Positions 34,862 through 43,110 are shown, numbered from the stretch's first letter. The stretch: 64,000 nt of DNA from Paracraurococcus sp042666655 (GCF_042666655.1 NZ_JBHTDE010000006.1:205807-269806); one strand, 5' to 3'. The notes: generated by a model not told the origin, from the letters alone. Numbers and translations are program-made.

Positions 34862-35988
34862 GCGCCAGCGCCCCCGATCCTGCCCCTGGGCCCGCCAGCC
34901 TGGAGACCAAGCCGGAGGGCGCCGGCCGGCGGCTGGCCTTCCGCGGCAGCCTCGACACCGGCGCGGCCGCGCGGCTCTGGCCGGAGGCGATGCGCACCGC
35001 CCGCGGCGCGCGCCCCTTGGTGCTCGACCTCGCCGGCGTCACCGGGCTGGACACCGCCGGCGCCGTGCTGCTGCTGCGGCTGGAGCGGGAGGCGCATCAG
35101 GCCGAATGGCGGGGCCTTGCCGGTGGCCCGCTGCAGGCCCTGCTGGACCGGACGCGGGCGGCGCTGGACCGCCCCGGCCCGCCGCCGCAGCCGACACTGC
35201 CCTTCCTCGCCCGGGTCGGCCAGGCGACGCTGGACCAGGGCAAGGGCATGGTCGTCCGCATCGCCTTCCTCGGCGAGGCGATCGTGGCCAGCCTCGGCGC
35301 GGTGCGCGCACCCTGGCGGCTGCGCTGGTCGGAGATCCTCCGCCACCTGGACGAGGCCGGGCTGCGCGCCTTCGGGCTGACCATCCTGCTCGGCTTCCTG
35401 ATCGGGCTGATCCTGGCCTTCCAGTCCTCCATCCCGATGAAGCAGTTCGGCGCCGAGATATTCATCCCCAACCTGGTCGGCATCTCGCTGCTGCGCGAGC
35501 TCGGCCCGCTGATGGCGGCCGTGATCCTGTCCGGCCGCACCGGCTCGGCCTATGCCGCCGAGCTCGGCACCATGACGGTGAACGAGGAGATCGACGCGCT
35601 CCGCATCATGGGGATCGACCCGATCGCCTGGCTGGTGCTGCCGCGGCTGCTGGCGGCGATGCTGGTGATGCCGGTCCTCGCCCTGCTGATGAACCTGGCC
35701 GGCCTCCTGGGGATGAGCGTGGTGATGGGCACGCTGGGCTTCCCGCTGGTCGCCGTGGTCAATCAATTGCAGGCCTGGGTGCACCTGGGCGACCTCGCCG
35801 GCGGGCTGGCCAAGGCGGCGGCCTTCGGCCTGGCGATCGGCCTGGTCGGCTGCCGGGCCGGGCTGGCCGCCGGGCGCGGCCCGCGCGCGGTGGGCGATGC
35901 GGCGACCTCGGCCGTGGTCGGCGGGATCGTCTCCATCGTGCTGCTCGACGGCATCTTCGCCGTGCTGTTCTTCCGGCTGGGCTGGTAG
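34858..35988 (+). CDS. mlaE: MlaE-type phospholipid ABC permease with N-terminal STAS (MlaB-like) domain
   Basis: A 376-residue fusion. Residues about 15-110 form a STAS domain (LVLDLAGVTGLDTAGAVLLLRL) equivalent to separate MlaB. The rest is MlaE, with helices around LTILLGFLIGLILAFQSSIP, the FGAEIFIPNLVGISLLRELGPL coupling region, GRTGSAYAAELGTM and MTVNEEIDALRIMGIDP. It forms the channel of the retrograde or anterograde phospholipid transporter with MlaF and MlaD. The start is the GTG of a GTGA overlap with the methyltransferase; the first ATG is too far in. mlaF starts 3 bases after the stop. Confidence 0.92.
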   Translation: MSASAPDPAPGPASLETKPEGAGRRLAFRGSLDTGAAARLWPEAMRTARGARPLVLDLAGVTGLDTAGAVLLLRLEREAHQAEWRGLAGGPLQALLDRTRAALDRPGPPPQPTLPFLARVGQATLDQGKGMVVRIAFLGEAIVASLGAVRAPWRLRWSEILRHLDEAGLRAFGLTILLGFLIGLILAFQSSIPMKQFGAEIFIPNLVGISLLRELGPLMAAVILSGRTGSAYAAELGTMTVNEEIDALRIMGIDPIAWLVLPRLLAAMLVMPVLALLMNLAGLLGMSVVMGTLGFPLVAVVNQLQAWVHLGDLAGGLAKAAAFGLAIGLVGCRAGLAAGRGPRAVGDAATSAVVGGIVSIVLLDGIFAVLFFRLGW

Positions 35989-35991
35989 GCC

Positions 35992-36759
35992 ATGGCGGAG
36001 GACCCCGGCGCCGAGACCGTGATCCGCGTGCGCGACCTGGCGGCGCGGTTCGATGGCCGCACGATCTTCGAGCATGTCAGCTTCGACGTCCGCCGCGGCG
36101 AGGTCTTCGTCATCCTCGGCGGGTCCGGCTGCGGCAAGTCCACGCTGCTGAAGCACATGATCGGCCTCTACCCCGCGGCCGAGGGCAGCATCGAGATCCT
36201 CGGCGTGCGGATGGATGGGCTGGACGGCGCCGCGCGCGTCGCGCTGCTGCGGCGGATCGGCGTGATGTGGCAGTCGGGCGCGCTGTTCGGCTCCTCGACG
36301 CTCGCCGAGAATATCGGCGTGCCGCTGGAGGAGCACACCGATCTCCCGGCCGAGGCGCGGGCCATGGTGGCGCAGGTCAAGCTCGGCCTGGTGGGGCTTG
36401 CGGACGCCGCCACCCGGCTGCCGGCCGAGATCTCCGGCGGCATGGCCAAGCGGGCCGGCATCGCCCGGGCCATGGCGCTCGATCCGCCGATCCTGTTCCT
36501 CGACGAGCCCTCGGCCGGGCTCGACCCGATCACCTCGGCCGGGCTCGACGCGTTGATCAGGCAGCTGGCGCGTGACCTCGGCACCACCTTCGTGGTGGTG
36601 ACGCACGAATTGCAGTCGATCCTGGCGATCGGCGACCGTTGCATCATGCTGGACAAGGAAGCCAAGGGCATGATCGCCGAAGGCGACCCGCGCAGGCTGC
36701 GCGACGAGAGCCAGAACCCCGTGGTGCGTGCCTTCTTCCGACGCGAGGTGATGGCGTGA
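35992..36759 (+). CDS. mlaF: Phospholipid transport ATP-binding protein MlaF
   Basis: A 255-residue ABC ATPase. It has Walker A LGGSGCGKST, Q-loop region MWQSGALFGSSTLAENIG (typical of MlaF), signature ISGGMAKRAGIARAM, Walker B ILFLDEPSAGLDP and H-loop VVVTHELQS. The SGGMAKR signature and GALFxSxTV-like Q-loop separate it from other ABC subfamilies. It drives the Mla complex from the cytoplasm. It is the second gene of mlaE-F-D-lipoprotein; mlaD begins 46 bases downstream. Confidence 0.93.
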   Translation: MAEDPGAETVIRVRDLAARFDGRTIFEHVSFDVRRGEVFVILGGSGCGKSTLLKHMIGLYPAAEGSIEILGVRMDGLDGAARVALLRRIGVMWQSGALFGSSTLAENIGVPLEEHTDLPAEARAMVAQVKLGLVGLADAATRLPAEISGGMAKRAGIARAMALDPPILFLDEPSAGLDPITSAGLDALIRQLARDLGTTFVVVTHELQSILAIGDRCIMLDKEAKGMIAEGDPRRLRDESQNPVVRAFFRREVMA

Positions 36760-36805
36760 TGATGCTGACCATGCCAGCCCACCCCGGCCCGGGGGATCAG
36801 GCCTG

Positions 36806-37828
36806 ATGCCGCAGGCCCGTGGCCTCTATCTCCGCGTCGGCGCGCTGGTGCTGGCCGGGCTGGCGCTCGGCGTCGGCTTCATCCTCTTCCTCACCGCCGA
36901 CCGGCTCGGCGGCGACAGCAGGCAGTTCGAGACCTACATCCGTGAATCGGTGCAGGGCCTCGAGGTCGGCGCGGCGGTCCGCTACCGCGGCGTCAGCATC
37001 GGCCGGATCTCGGAGGTCGGGCTGGTCTCGGCGGAATACCGCCGGCCGGAGGGCGACCCCTTCGGCGCCGCCTTCCAGCTGGTCTATGTCCGCTTCGCCG
37101 TCGACAACGCCCGCATCGGCGAGACGCCGAACGTCGAGGAGGCGGTCAAGCTGGGCCTGCGCGTCCGCATCGCCGCGCAGGGCATCACAGGGGTGAACTA
37201 CCTGGAGCTCGACTTCGTCGACCCGACCCGCTTCCCGCCCCGCGCCGTGCCCTGGGAGCCGCGCTTCCCCTACGTGCCCGCCATCCCGTCGACCGTCGCC
37301 CAGGTGCAGGGCGCGGCGGAACAGCTGCTGCAGAAGCTACAGGCGGTCGACCTGCCGGCGCTGCTCGACAACGTCATCGGCCTGGTGGGCGACCTGCGCG
37401 GCCAGGTCAAGGAGGGCGACCTGGCGGTGACCCTGCGCGAGGCCGCCGACCTGATGCGCACGCTGCGCGCCGCGGCGACGCAGGCCGACGTGCCGGGCAT
37501 GGTCGCCGAGCTGCAGGGCACCGCGGCGGATGCCAGGCGGCTGCTGGCCAGCCGCGAGGTGACGCAGGCCCTGGCCAATGCCGCCGCGGCCACCGCCGAC
37601 CTGCGCGGTGTCACCGCCCGGCTGCCGGCCAGCATGAACAGCCTCGACGCCTCGCTGCGGTCGGCCCGCAGCGCCACCACCGACATCCAGGCGGAGCTGG
37701 CGCCGATCCTGCGCGACCTGCGCGCGGCGGTGGCCAACCTGCGCGACACCACCGAGCAGCTGCGCCGCTACCCGTCGCAGGCGATCTTCGGCGCGCCGCC
37801 ACCCGCGCCCATGGAACCCCGCCGATGA
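36806..37828 (+). CDS. mlaD: MlaD/MCE domain substrate-binding protein
   Basis: A 340-residue membrane-anchored periplasmic protein. One N-terminal helix (VGALVLAGLALGVGFILFL) is followed by the MCE domain (about 40-150) with FETYIRESVQGLEVGAAVRYRGVSIGRI and GITGVNYLELDF. A long helical C-terminal region (about 165-320) has heptad-like LLQKLQAVDLPALLDNV and LRDLRAAVANLRDTTEQLRR, as in MCE proteins that form periplasm-spanning tubes. It would carry phospholipid between membranes with MlaE and MlaF. The stop overlaps the lipoprotein ATG. Confidence 0.92.
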   Translation: MPQARGLYLRVGALVLAGLALGVGFILFLTADRLGGDSRQFETYIRESVQGLEVGAAVRYRGVSIGRISEVGLVSAEYRRPEGDPFGAAFQLVYVRFAVDNARIGETPNVEEAVKLGLRVRIAAQGITGVNYLELDFVDPTRFPPRAVPWEPRFPYVPAIPSTVAQVQGAAEQLLQKLQAVDLPALLDNVIGLVGDLRGQVKEGDLAVTLREAADLMRTLRAAATQADVPGMVAELQGTAADARRLLASREVTQALANAAAATADLRGVTARLPASMNSLDASLRSARSATTDIQAELAPILRDLRAAVANLRDTTEQLRRYPSQAIFGAPPPAPMEPRR

Positions 37829-38445
37829 ACCGCCGTGCCTTGATCCTTGCCGCGCTGGCGCTGCCCGCCTGCAGCGTGCTGCCGGACCGCCCCTACCAGC
37901 AGACCCAGCGCTTCGTCCTGGCGCCGGACCGCCCGCCTGGACCGGCGCCGGCGAAGCGCGGCCCGGTGTTGCTGCTGCGGACCATGCGGGCGGCACCGGG
38001 CCTCGACCAGCGCGGCCTGCGGGTGCTCGGCGCGCGGGACGACGTGACGGTGGATTTCTGGAACGAATGGACCGCCCCGCCGGCCGACCTGGCGGAGGAG
38101 GCGCTGCGCCGCTGGCTGCTGGCCAGCGGCCGCTTCGCCGCGGTCACCGCCCCGGGCTCCCGCCTGCGGGCGGGGGTGATCCTGGAAGCCGAGCTGACCC
38201 GGCTGCAGGCCGAGCCGGCGGCCGGCATCGCCCGCGCCTCGCTCTCCGCCCTGCTGCTGGCGGATGGCACCGGCGGCACCAGCCGGGTGCTGGGGCAGTT
38301 CCTGGCCGACGGCACCGCGCCGCTGCCGGGCGGTCCGCGCGCCGACGGCAAGGTGGCGGCCGATGCCGCGGCGGCGGCGATGTCGGCGGCGCTGGGGGAT
38401 GCGCTGGGGCGGCTCGAGGCAGCGCTGGTGCGGGCGATCAGGTAG
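37825..38445 (+). CDS. ABC-type transport auxiliary lipoprotein (PqiC/MlaC-position component)
   Basis: A 206-residue predicted lipoprotein. The N-terminus MNRRALILAALALPACSVLP ends in the lipobox LPAC, with Cys16 as the lipidation site. The body matches the auxiliary lipoprotein domain: YQQTQRFVLAPDRP, LLLRTMRAAPGLDQRGLRVLGARDDVTVDFWNEWTAPPADL and ALRRWLLASGRFAAV. Such proteins link MCE transporters to the outer membrane. It is the last gene of the mla operon, ATGA-coupled to mlaD. Its 3' end is followed by a degenerate palindromic repeat. Confidence 0.88.
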   Translation: MNRRALILAALALPACSVLPDRPYQQTQRFVLAPDRPPGPAPAKRGPVLLLRTMRAAPGLDQRGLRVLGARDDVTVDFWNEWTAPPADLAEEALRRWLLASGRFAAVTAPGSRLRAGVILEAELTRLQAEPAAGIARASLSALLLADGTGGTSRVLGQFLADGTAPLPGGPRADGKVAADAAAAAMSAALGDALGRLEAALVRAIR

Positions 38446-38451
38446 GCAAGT

Positions 38452-38512
38452 CCGGGGGGGAAGGCAGTCTCCCAGGGCTTCTCATCTATTGCGCCACGTT
38501 GGCGCCTGCCGC
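38452..38512. repeat. Degenerate palindromic repeat with family A core word
   Basis: The gap between the convergent mla lipoprotein and apaG genes contains CCGGGGGGGAAGGCAGTCTCCC and CTCATCTATT (38481-38490), the same word as in the 17.3-kb repeat arm. GCGCCACGTTGGCGC can fold nearby. The large central palindrome is missing, so this looks like an eroded copy. Confidence 0.45.
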
Positions 38513-38513
38513 G

Positions 38514-38930
38514 TCAGTGCATCGCGCTGGGCTGGTGCGGGCTGTCCAGGCTGAAGCCGGGGATCGCCACGTCGAAGGCCTCGCCGGTCTCCACCGCCAG
38601 CATGTGGTAGGTGCCGCGCATGAAGCCGGACGGTGTCGCCAGCGGGGTGCCGGAGGTGTATTCGAAGCTCTCCCCGGGATCGAGCACCGGGCGCTCGCCC
38701 ACCACCCCGTCGCCATGCACCCGCTGGGTGCGGCCCTGGCCGTCGGTGATCTGCCAGGTGCGCTTCAGCAGCTGCACCGTCCGGCGGCCCTCGTTGGCGA
38801 TGGTGACGCGATAGGCCCAGGCATAGTGGCTGCGCCCGGGCTCCGACTGGTCGGCCAGGTAGTAGGTGCGAACGGTGACGCGGACCTCCTGCGTCACCGC
38901 GGTCCATTCCGGGATGCGGGGCTCCGGCAT
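38514..38930 (-). CDS. apaG: ApaG (Co2+/Mg2+ efflux) family protein
   Basis: A 138-residue protein of fibronectin-III-like fold. Key text is QEVRVTVRTYYLADQSEPG, YAWAYRVTIANEG, VQLLKRTWQITDGQG, VHGDGVVGERPVLDPGE, FEYTSGTPLATPSGFMRGTYHML, all standard ApaG. The role is debated (linked to Co resistance and nucleotide binding). The frame opens at 39002, but the ATG at 38930 (MPEPRIPEWTAVTQ) gives normal length. It lies downstream of metZ on the same strand with 127 bases between. Confidence 0.93.
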   Translation of the reverse strand: MPEPRIPEWTAVTQEVRVTVRTYYLADQSEPGRSHYAWAYRVTIANEGRRTVQLLKRTWQITDGQGRTQRVHGDGVVGERPVLDPGESFEYTSGTPLATPSGFMRGTYHMLAVETGEAFDVAIPGFSLDSPHQPSAMH

Positions 38931-39057
38931 GGCGTCAGGCACCCGCCCGGGTCTGGGCGATGGCGGCGGCGTCGCGGCCCCCGGACATATAGGCCATGGC
39001 AACTCCCCCCGATTTGCCGGGAGGATGCCACGCCCGCGAAGCCGCCGCCAGCGGCGG

Positions 39058-40290
39058 CTATTCGGCGGCGCGCGCCACCGGGACGCCGGCGGCGTCCAGC
39101 GCCTCGGCCAGGTCGTCGATCAGGTCGGCCACGTCCTCCAGCCCGACCGAGAGCCGGATCGTGCCGTCGGTGATGCCGAGCTTCGCCCGCTCCTCCGCCC
39201 CGATGCGCATATGCGTCGTGGTCGCCGGATGCGTCACCATCGACTTCGCATCGCCGAGGTTGTTGGAGACGTCGATCACCCGCAGCGCGTTGCAGAAGCG
39301 GAAGGCGGCGTCCTTGCCGCCCTTCAGCTCGAACGTCACCAGCGTGCCGCCGCCCGACATCTGCCGACACGCCAGCGCCTGCTGCGGGTGGTCGGCGCGG
39401 AACGGGTAGAGCGCGCGCGCGACCTCCGGCCGTTCGGCGAGGAAGTCGGCGACCTGCGCGGCGCTGCGGCACATCGCGTTGACCCGCAGGCTCAGCGTCT
39501 CGAGGCCCTTGAGGATCACCCAGGCGTTGAACGGGCTGAGCGCCGGCCCGGTGTTGCGGGTGAAGGGCTGCAGCACCTCCTCGACCCACTTCTTGCTGCC
39601 GAGCACGGCGCCGCCGAGCACCCGGCCCTGGCCGTCCATGTGCTTGGTGCAGGAATAGACCACCACATCCGCCCCAAGGGTAAGCGGCCGCTGCAGCAGC
39701 GGCGTGGCGAAGACGTTGTCGACCACGACGATGGCGCCGGCCTTGTGCGCCAGGTCGGCCACCGCTTCCAGGTCGATGACGTCGAGCATCGGGTTGGACG
39801 GCGTCTCCAGCAGCACCAGCGCCGTCGGCCTCGACAGGGCCTCGCGCCATTGCGCGAGATCCCCGCCATCGACGAAGACGCTCTCGATCCCGTAGCGCGG
39901 CAGCAGGGTGGAGACGATCCAGTGGCAGGACCCGAACAGCGCGCGGGAGGCCACCACGCGGTCGCCGGTCTTCAGGTGCGACAGCATCGCGGCATGCACC
40001 GCCGCCATCCCCGTCGCCGTCATCCGGCAGGCCTCGGCCCCTTCCAGCAGGGCCAGGCGCTGCTCCAGCATCGCCACCGTGGGGTTGCCGAAGCGGGAAT
40101 ACTGGTAGTGGGTCTGGGTCCCGGCGAAGGTCGCCTCGGCCTGCTCGGCGCTGTCGTAGACGAAGCCGGAGGTGAGGAACAAGGCCTCGGAGGTCTCGTC
40201 CATGTCGGTGCGCATGGTGCCGCCGCGGACCAGCAGCGTGGCGGGGCGCAGGGTGCGGGGCGGCAGGGTCTTGGACATGCGGTGGGACAC
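39058..40290 (-). CDS. metZ: O-succinylhomoserine sulfhydrylase
   Basis: A 410-residue PLP enzyme of the Cys/Met metabolism family that makes homocysteine from acylated homoserine and sulfide. Motifs are SRFGNPTVAMLEQRLALLEGAE, ETPSNPMLDVIDL, the PLP-lysine region YSCTKHMDGQGRVLGG and SNNLGDAKSMVTHPATTTH near the C-terminus. The MetZ rather than MetB/MetC assignment rests on the overall pattern and on metX at 48651, whose acyl-homoserine product it could use. An upstream GC-rich leader (40291-40400) can form stable RNA structure. Confidence 0.93.
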   Translation of the reverse strand: MSHRMSKTLPPRTLRPATLLVRGGTMRTDMDETSEALFLTSGFVYDSAEQAEATFAGTQTHYQYSRFGNPTVAMLEQRLALLEGAEACRMTATGMAAVHAAMLSHLKTGDRVVASRALFGSCHWIVSTLLPRYGIESVFVDGGDLAQWREALSRPTALVLLETPSNPMLDVIDLEAVADLAHKAGAIVVVDNVFATPLLQRPLTLGADVVVYSCTKHMDGQGRVLGGAVLGSKKWVEEVLQPFTRNTGPALSPFNAWVILKGLETLSLRVNAMCRSAAQVADFLAERPEVARALYPFRADHPQQALACRQMSGGGTLVTFELKGGKDAAFRFCNALRVIDVSNNLGDAKSMVTHPATTTHMRIGAEERAKLGITDGTIRLSVGLEDVADLIDDLAEALDAAGVPVARAAE

Positions 40291-40354
40291 CTTGGTGGCA
40301 ACGACGGTGTCCGGCCCGTTGGACGGGGCAGGGGGCGACGGGTCACCCCCGACG

Positions 40355-40397
40355 GCCGTTTAGCGCGCTTGTTTCACCTCGCCGCAAGCTGGCCGGA
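40355..40397 (-). promoter_or_regulatory. Structured leader upstream of metZ (candidate RNA regulator)
   Basis: In the metZ sense direction, CGGCC ... GGCCG (40393-40397 with 40355-40359) encloses GCTTG/CAAGC around the loop CGGCGAGGTGAAA, then GCGCTAAAC. The loop CGGC could instead pair with the final GCCG as an H-type pseudoknot. The GCTAAA word recalls SAM-II/SAM-V riboswitches often found before alphaproteobacterial met genes, but the GATTT element of those classes is absent. This is a structural observation, not an assigned riboswitch. Confidence 0.25.
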
Positions 40398-40444
40398 CAA
40401 ATCGCGAGGAACGGCCGGGGCCGCCGGCCACAGGCATACGTCCA

Positions 40445-40518
40445 GGGGTGGCGCGGGGTCAAGGCTGGAGCGGCGTCGCCCCTCCAGGCCACCCCACCAA
40501 AGGCCCGGAGGCCTTTGG
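40445..40518. repeat. Palindromic repeat, family B copy 1
   Basis: GGGGTGGC (40445-40452) pairs with GCCACCCC (40488-40495) around a CTGGAG/CTCCAG stem. Directly after it CCAAAGGCC (40497-40505) and GGCCTTTGG (40510-40518) form a perfect 9-bp stem with loop CGGA. The second motif recurs at 42071-42092. It lies just upstream of the Bug receptor gene. Confidence 0.7.
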
Positions 40519-40565
40519 AAACCGGGGGTTCTGCGCGAGGATGCGGCGATGCCGGGATATCGACG

Positions 40566-41546
40566 ATGACAAGGCCATTCCGAACGACACGCCGGGCGGT
40601 GCTTGCCGCCGCCGCCCTTGCTGCCCCCGCCCGGGCGCAGGACGCCTGGCCCAGCCGGCCGGTCACCATCACCGTGCCCTGGGCGCCCGGCGGGTCCACC
40701 GACATCCTGGCGCGCACCCTGGCCGAGCCGCTGCGCACGGCGCTCGGCCAGCCGGTGGTGGTGGAGAACCGCTCCGGCGCCTCGGGCAATATCGGCTCGG
40801 CCGCCGTCGCCCGCGCCGCGCCCGACGGCCATGCGCTGCTCTTCGCCACGATGAGCACGCATGCGATGAACGCGGCGCTCATGAAGGACATGCCCTTCGA
40901 CGGGGTCGAGGACTTCACCGCGATCGCGCTGCTGGCCTTCGTGCTGAACACCATGGTGGTCCACCCCTCGGTGCCGGCGCGGACGGTCCCCGAATTCATC
41001 GCCCACCTGAAGGCCAATCCGGGGAAGCTCAGCTATGCCTCGGCCGGCCCGGGTTCGACCAACCACCTGTGCGCGGCGATGTTCTGCCGCATGGCCGGCG
41101 TCGAGATGGTGCACGTGCCCTATCGCGGCGGCGCGCCGGCGGTGCTGGATACGGTCGCGGGCCAGGTGCAGCTGTTCTTCTCGGCCGGCACCCAGACCCT
41201 GCCGCATGTGCGCGACGGGCGCCTCCGCCTGCTGGCGGTGACCGAGGCGACCCGCAGCGCCCTGCTGCCCGAGGTGCCGACGGTGGCGGAATCGCTGCCC
41301 GGCTATGCCATGGCGGTCTGGTACGGCGTGCTCGGCCCGCGCGGGATGCCGCCGGCGGTGGTCGCGCGGCTGAATGCCGAGATCAACCGCGCCCTGCTGC
41401 TGCCCGAGGTGAAGGGCAAGATGGCGGCGATCGGCGTCGAGGTGGCGCCGGAGACGCCGGCCGATTTCGCCGCCCGGATGCGCGCCGACGCGGCGAAATG
41501 GAGCCAGGTCATCCGCGAATTGGGCGTGACGGCGGGCGATGCCTGA
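40566..41546 (+). CDS. Bug-type tripartite tricarboxylate transporter receptor
   Basis: A 326-residue periplasmic receptor. The signal region MTRPFRTTRRAVLAAAALAA carries twin arginines and ends at APARAQ. The mature protein starts DAWPSRPVTITVPWAPGGSTDILARTLAEPLR and has VENRSGASGNIGSAAVARAAPDG, SYASAGPGSTNHLCAAMF, VPYRGGAPAVLDTVAGQV and VPTVAESLPGYAMAVWYG, a complete Bug pattern. The frame opens upstream at 40515, but the ATG at 40566 gives the signal peptide. It overlaps the GAF gene by 8 bases. The ligand is unknown, and no TctA/TctB genes are nearby. Confidence 0.92.
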   Translation: MTRPFRTTRRAVLAAAALAAPARAQDAWPSRPVTITVPWAPGGSTDILARTLAEPLRTALGQPVVVENRSGASGNIGSAAVARAAPDGHALLFATMSTHAMNAALMKDMPFDGVEDFTAIALLAFVLNTMVVHPSVPARTVPEFIAHLKANPGKLSYASAGPGSTNHLCAAMFCRMAGVEMVHVPYRGGAPAVLDTVAGQVQLFFSAGTQTLPHVRDGRLRLLAVTEATRSALLPEVPTVAESLPGYAMAVWYGVLGPRGMPPAVVARLNAEINRALLLPEVKGKMAAIGVEVAPETPADFAARMRADAAKWSQVIRELGVTAGDA

Positions 41547-42021
41547 GGCGCGGCTTTCCGCGGCGCAGCTCGCCCGGCTCGCCGCCGCGGCGCGCGACCC
41601 GGCGCCGCTGGCCTTGCTGCGCGCGGCGGATGCCGCCGCGCGGGAGGCGATGGGCCACGGCCTCTGCACCGCCATGCGCTTCGACGCCGCGGCGATGACG
41701 GTGCGGCGGATCCACAGCTCGGACCCCGTGGCCTATCCGGTCGGTGGCGCCAAGCCGAAGCGCGACACCGATTGGGGCCGCCAGGTGCTGCTGGAGGCCC
41801 GGGTCTTCGTCGGCGAGGGCGAGGCGGCGATCCGCGCCCATTTCGCCGACCATGCACTGATCGCCGCACTCGGCCTGCGCAGCATCGTCAACATCCCGGT
41901 GGTGCTGCGCGGGGAATGCCGCGGCACGCTGAACTTCCTCTGGCCGGAGGCAGCGGTGCGGCCGGAATGGGTGGCGCTGGCAGGATTGCTCGGGCTGGTG
42001 GCGGCTTCTGACTGGGCGTGA
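41539..42021 (+). CDS. GAF domain-containing protein
   Basis: A 160-residue single-domain protein. GAF features include CTAMRFDAAAMTVRRIHSSDP, a YPVGGAKPKRDTDWGRQVLL segment, RSIVNIPVVLRGECRGTLNFL, and a short final helix. There is no output domain, so it may be a small-ligand sensor or an enzyme of the free methionine sulfoxide reductase type; the catalytic cysteines of that enzyme are not evident. It overlaps the Bug receptor gene by 8 bases, so it may sense or process the same ligand (inference). Confidence 0.82.
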   Translation: MPEARLSAAQLARLAAAARDPAPLALLRAADAAAREAMGHGLCTAMRFDAAAMTVRRIHSSDPVAYPVGGAKPKRDTDWGRQVLLEARVFVGEGEAAIRAHFADHALIAALGLRSIVNIPVVLRGECRGTLNFLWPEAAVRPEWVALAGLLGLVAASDWA

Positions 42022-42070
42022 AGGAAGGCCGGGGGACGGCAGCCGCCCCCTCCGCCCCAACCCAAGGGTT

Positions 42071-42120
42071 CCAAGGGCCTTTCGGCCTTTGGCGGGGGTC
42101 CAGGGGGCGGCGCCCCCTGG
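42071..42120. repeat. Palindromic repeat, family B copy 2
   Basis: CCAAGGGCC (42071-42079) and GGCCTTTGG (42084-42092) form a 9-bp stem with one G-T step and loop TTTC. A second palindrome, CCAGGGGGCG and CGCCCCCTGG (42100-42109/42111-42120), follows. It separates the convergent GAF and ribF genes. With the copy at 40497 it brackets the Bug-GAF gene pair. Confidence 0.7.
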
Positions 42121-42123
42121 CCT

Positions 42124-43110
42124 TCACCCCAAAGCCTGCCGCGCATTCAGGGCGTCCTGCGCGATCGCCAGCTTCAGCTCCTCCAGCCCGGCGAATTTCG
42201 CATCCGGCCGGAGGAATTTCACCAGCCGCACGCCGATCTCCCGGCCGTAGAGGTCGCCCGACCAGTCGAAGATGAAGGTCTCCAGCCGCGTCTCCGGGTC
42301 GCCGCCGAGGGTCGGCCGGCGCCCGACATTGGCCACCCCCTTGGCCTCCGTCCCGTCCGGCAGCGCCACGGTCACCGCATAGACGCCGCGCGCCGGCTCC
42401 AGGTGCCGGCCGATCCACATGTTGGCGGTCGGCCAGCCCAGCACCCGGCCGAGCTTGTCGCCATGCACCACCTCGCCGCGGATTTCCCACGGCCGGCCGA
42501 GCATCGCCGTCGCGCGTTCCGGGTAGCCGTCCTGCAGCGCCCGGCGGATGCGGGTGGAGGAGACCGGCCCCTGCGCATCGACCAGCGGGGGGACGATGGT
42601 GGTGCCGATCCCGGCGGCCTCCGCCAGCCGGGCGATGGTCCCGGCATCGCCGCCGCGGCGGTGGCCGAAGGCGAAGTCCTGGCCGCAGGACAGGTGCGCG
42701 GCGCCGAGCCCGTCCTGCAGCACGTCGCGGAAGAAGGCCTCGGCCGGCATCGCCGCCAGTGCCGCGTCGAAGCGCAGCGCATAGACCACCGCGGCGCCGG
42801 CGGCGCCCAGCGCCGCCGCCTTGGCCGGCAGCAGGGTCAGCCGGAAGGGCGGGTCCTCGGGGCGGAAATGCTCGCGCGGATGCGGCTCGAAGGTCAGCGC
42901 GGCCAGCTTGGCGCCGGGCCGGGCGGCATGCGCCGCCTGCAGCACCGCCAGGTGCCCGCGATGCACCCCGTCCATGTTGCCGAGCGCGATGCTGGCGCCG
43001 CGCAGCCCGGCCGGCACGGCGCGCCAGTCGGTGATGATGGCGGGCGCCGCCGATTCAGACCTGCGGGCTGCCGCCCTCCGGTCATCGGAGGCGCTGATGG
43101 CGGGCGTCAT
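42124..43110 (-). CDS. ribF: Bifunctional riboflavin kinase/FAD synthetase
   Basis: A 328-residue enzyme that makes FMN and FAD. The N-terminal nucleotidyltransferase domain shows IALGNMDGVHRGHLAVLQAA, LTFEPHPREHFRPEDPPFRLT, CGQDFAFGHRRGGDAGT and the SSTRIRRAL lysine-turn equivalent. The C-terminal flavokinase domain shows GEVVHGDKLGRVLGWPTANM, RGVYAVTVALPDG and GVANVGRRPTLGG. The open frame runs further upstream, but the ATG at 43110 overlaps the MaoC stop and is the family start. The first 25 residues are Ala/Ser/Arg-rich and probably disordered. Confidence 0.94.
   Translation of the reverse strand: MTPAISASDDRRAAARRSESAAPAIITDWRAVPAGLRGASIALGNMDGVHRGHLAVLQAAHAARPGAKLAALTFEPHPREHFRPEDPPFRLTLLPAKAAALGAAGAAVVYALRFDAALAAMPAEAFFRDVLQDGLGAAHLSCGQDFAFGHRRGGDAGTIARLAEAAGIGTTIVPPLVDAQGPVSSTRIRRALQDGYPERATAMLGRPWEIRGEVVHGDKLGRVLGWPTANMWIGRHLEPARGVYAVTVALPDGTEAKGVANVGRRPTLGGDPETRLETFIFDWSGDLYGREIGVRLVKFLRPDAKFAGLEELKLAIAQDALNARQALG

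Noticed and set aside
40355..40397. Calling the metZ leader a SAM-II riboswitch outright
   Set aside because: The pseudoknot and GCTAAA word are suggestive but the conserved GATTT part is missing, so it is listed only as a candidate structured leader.
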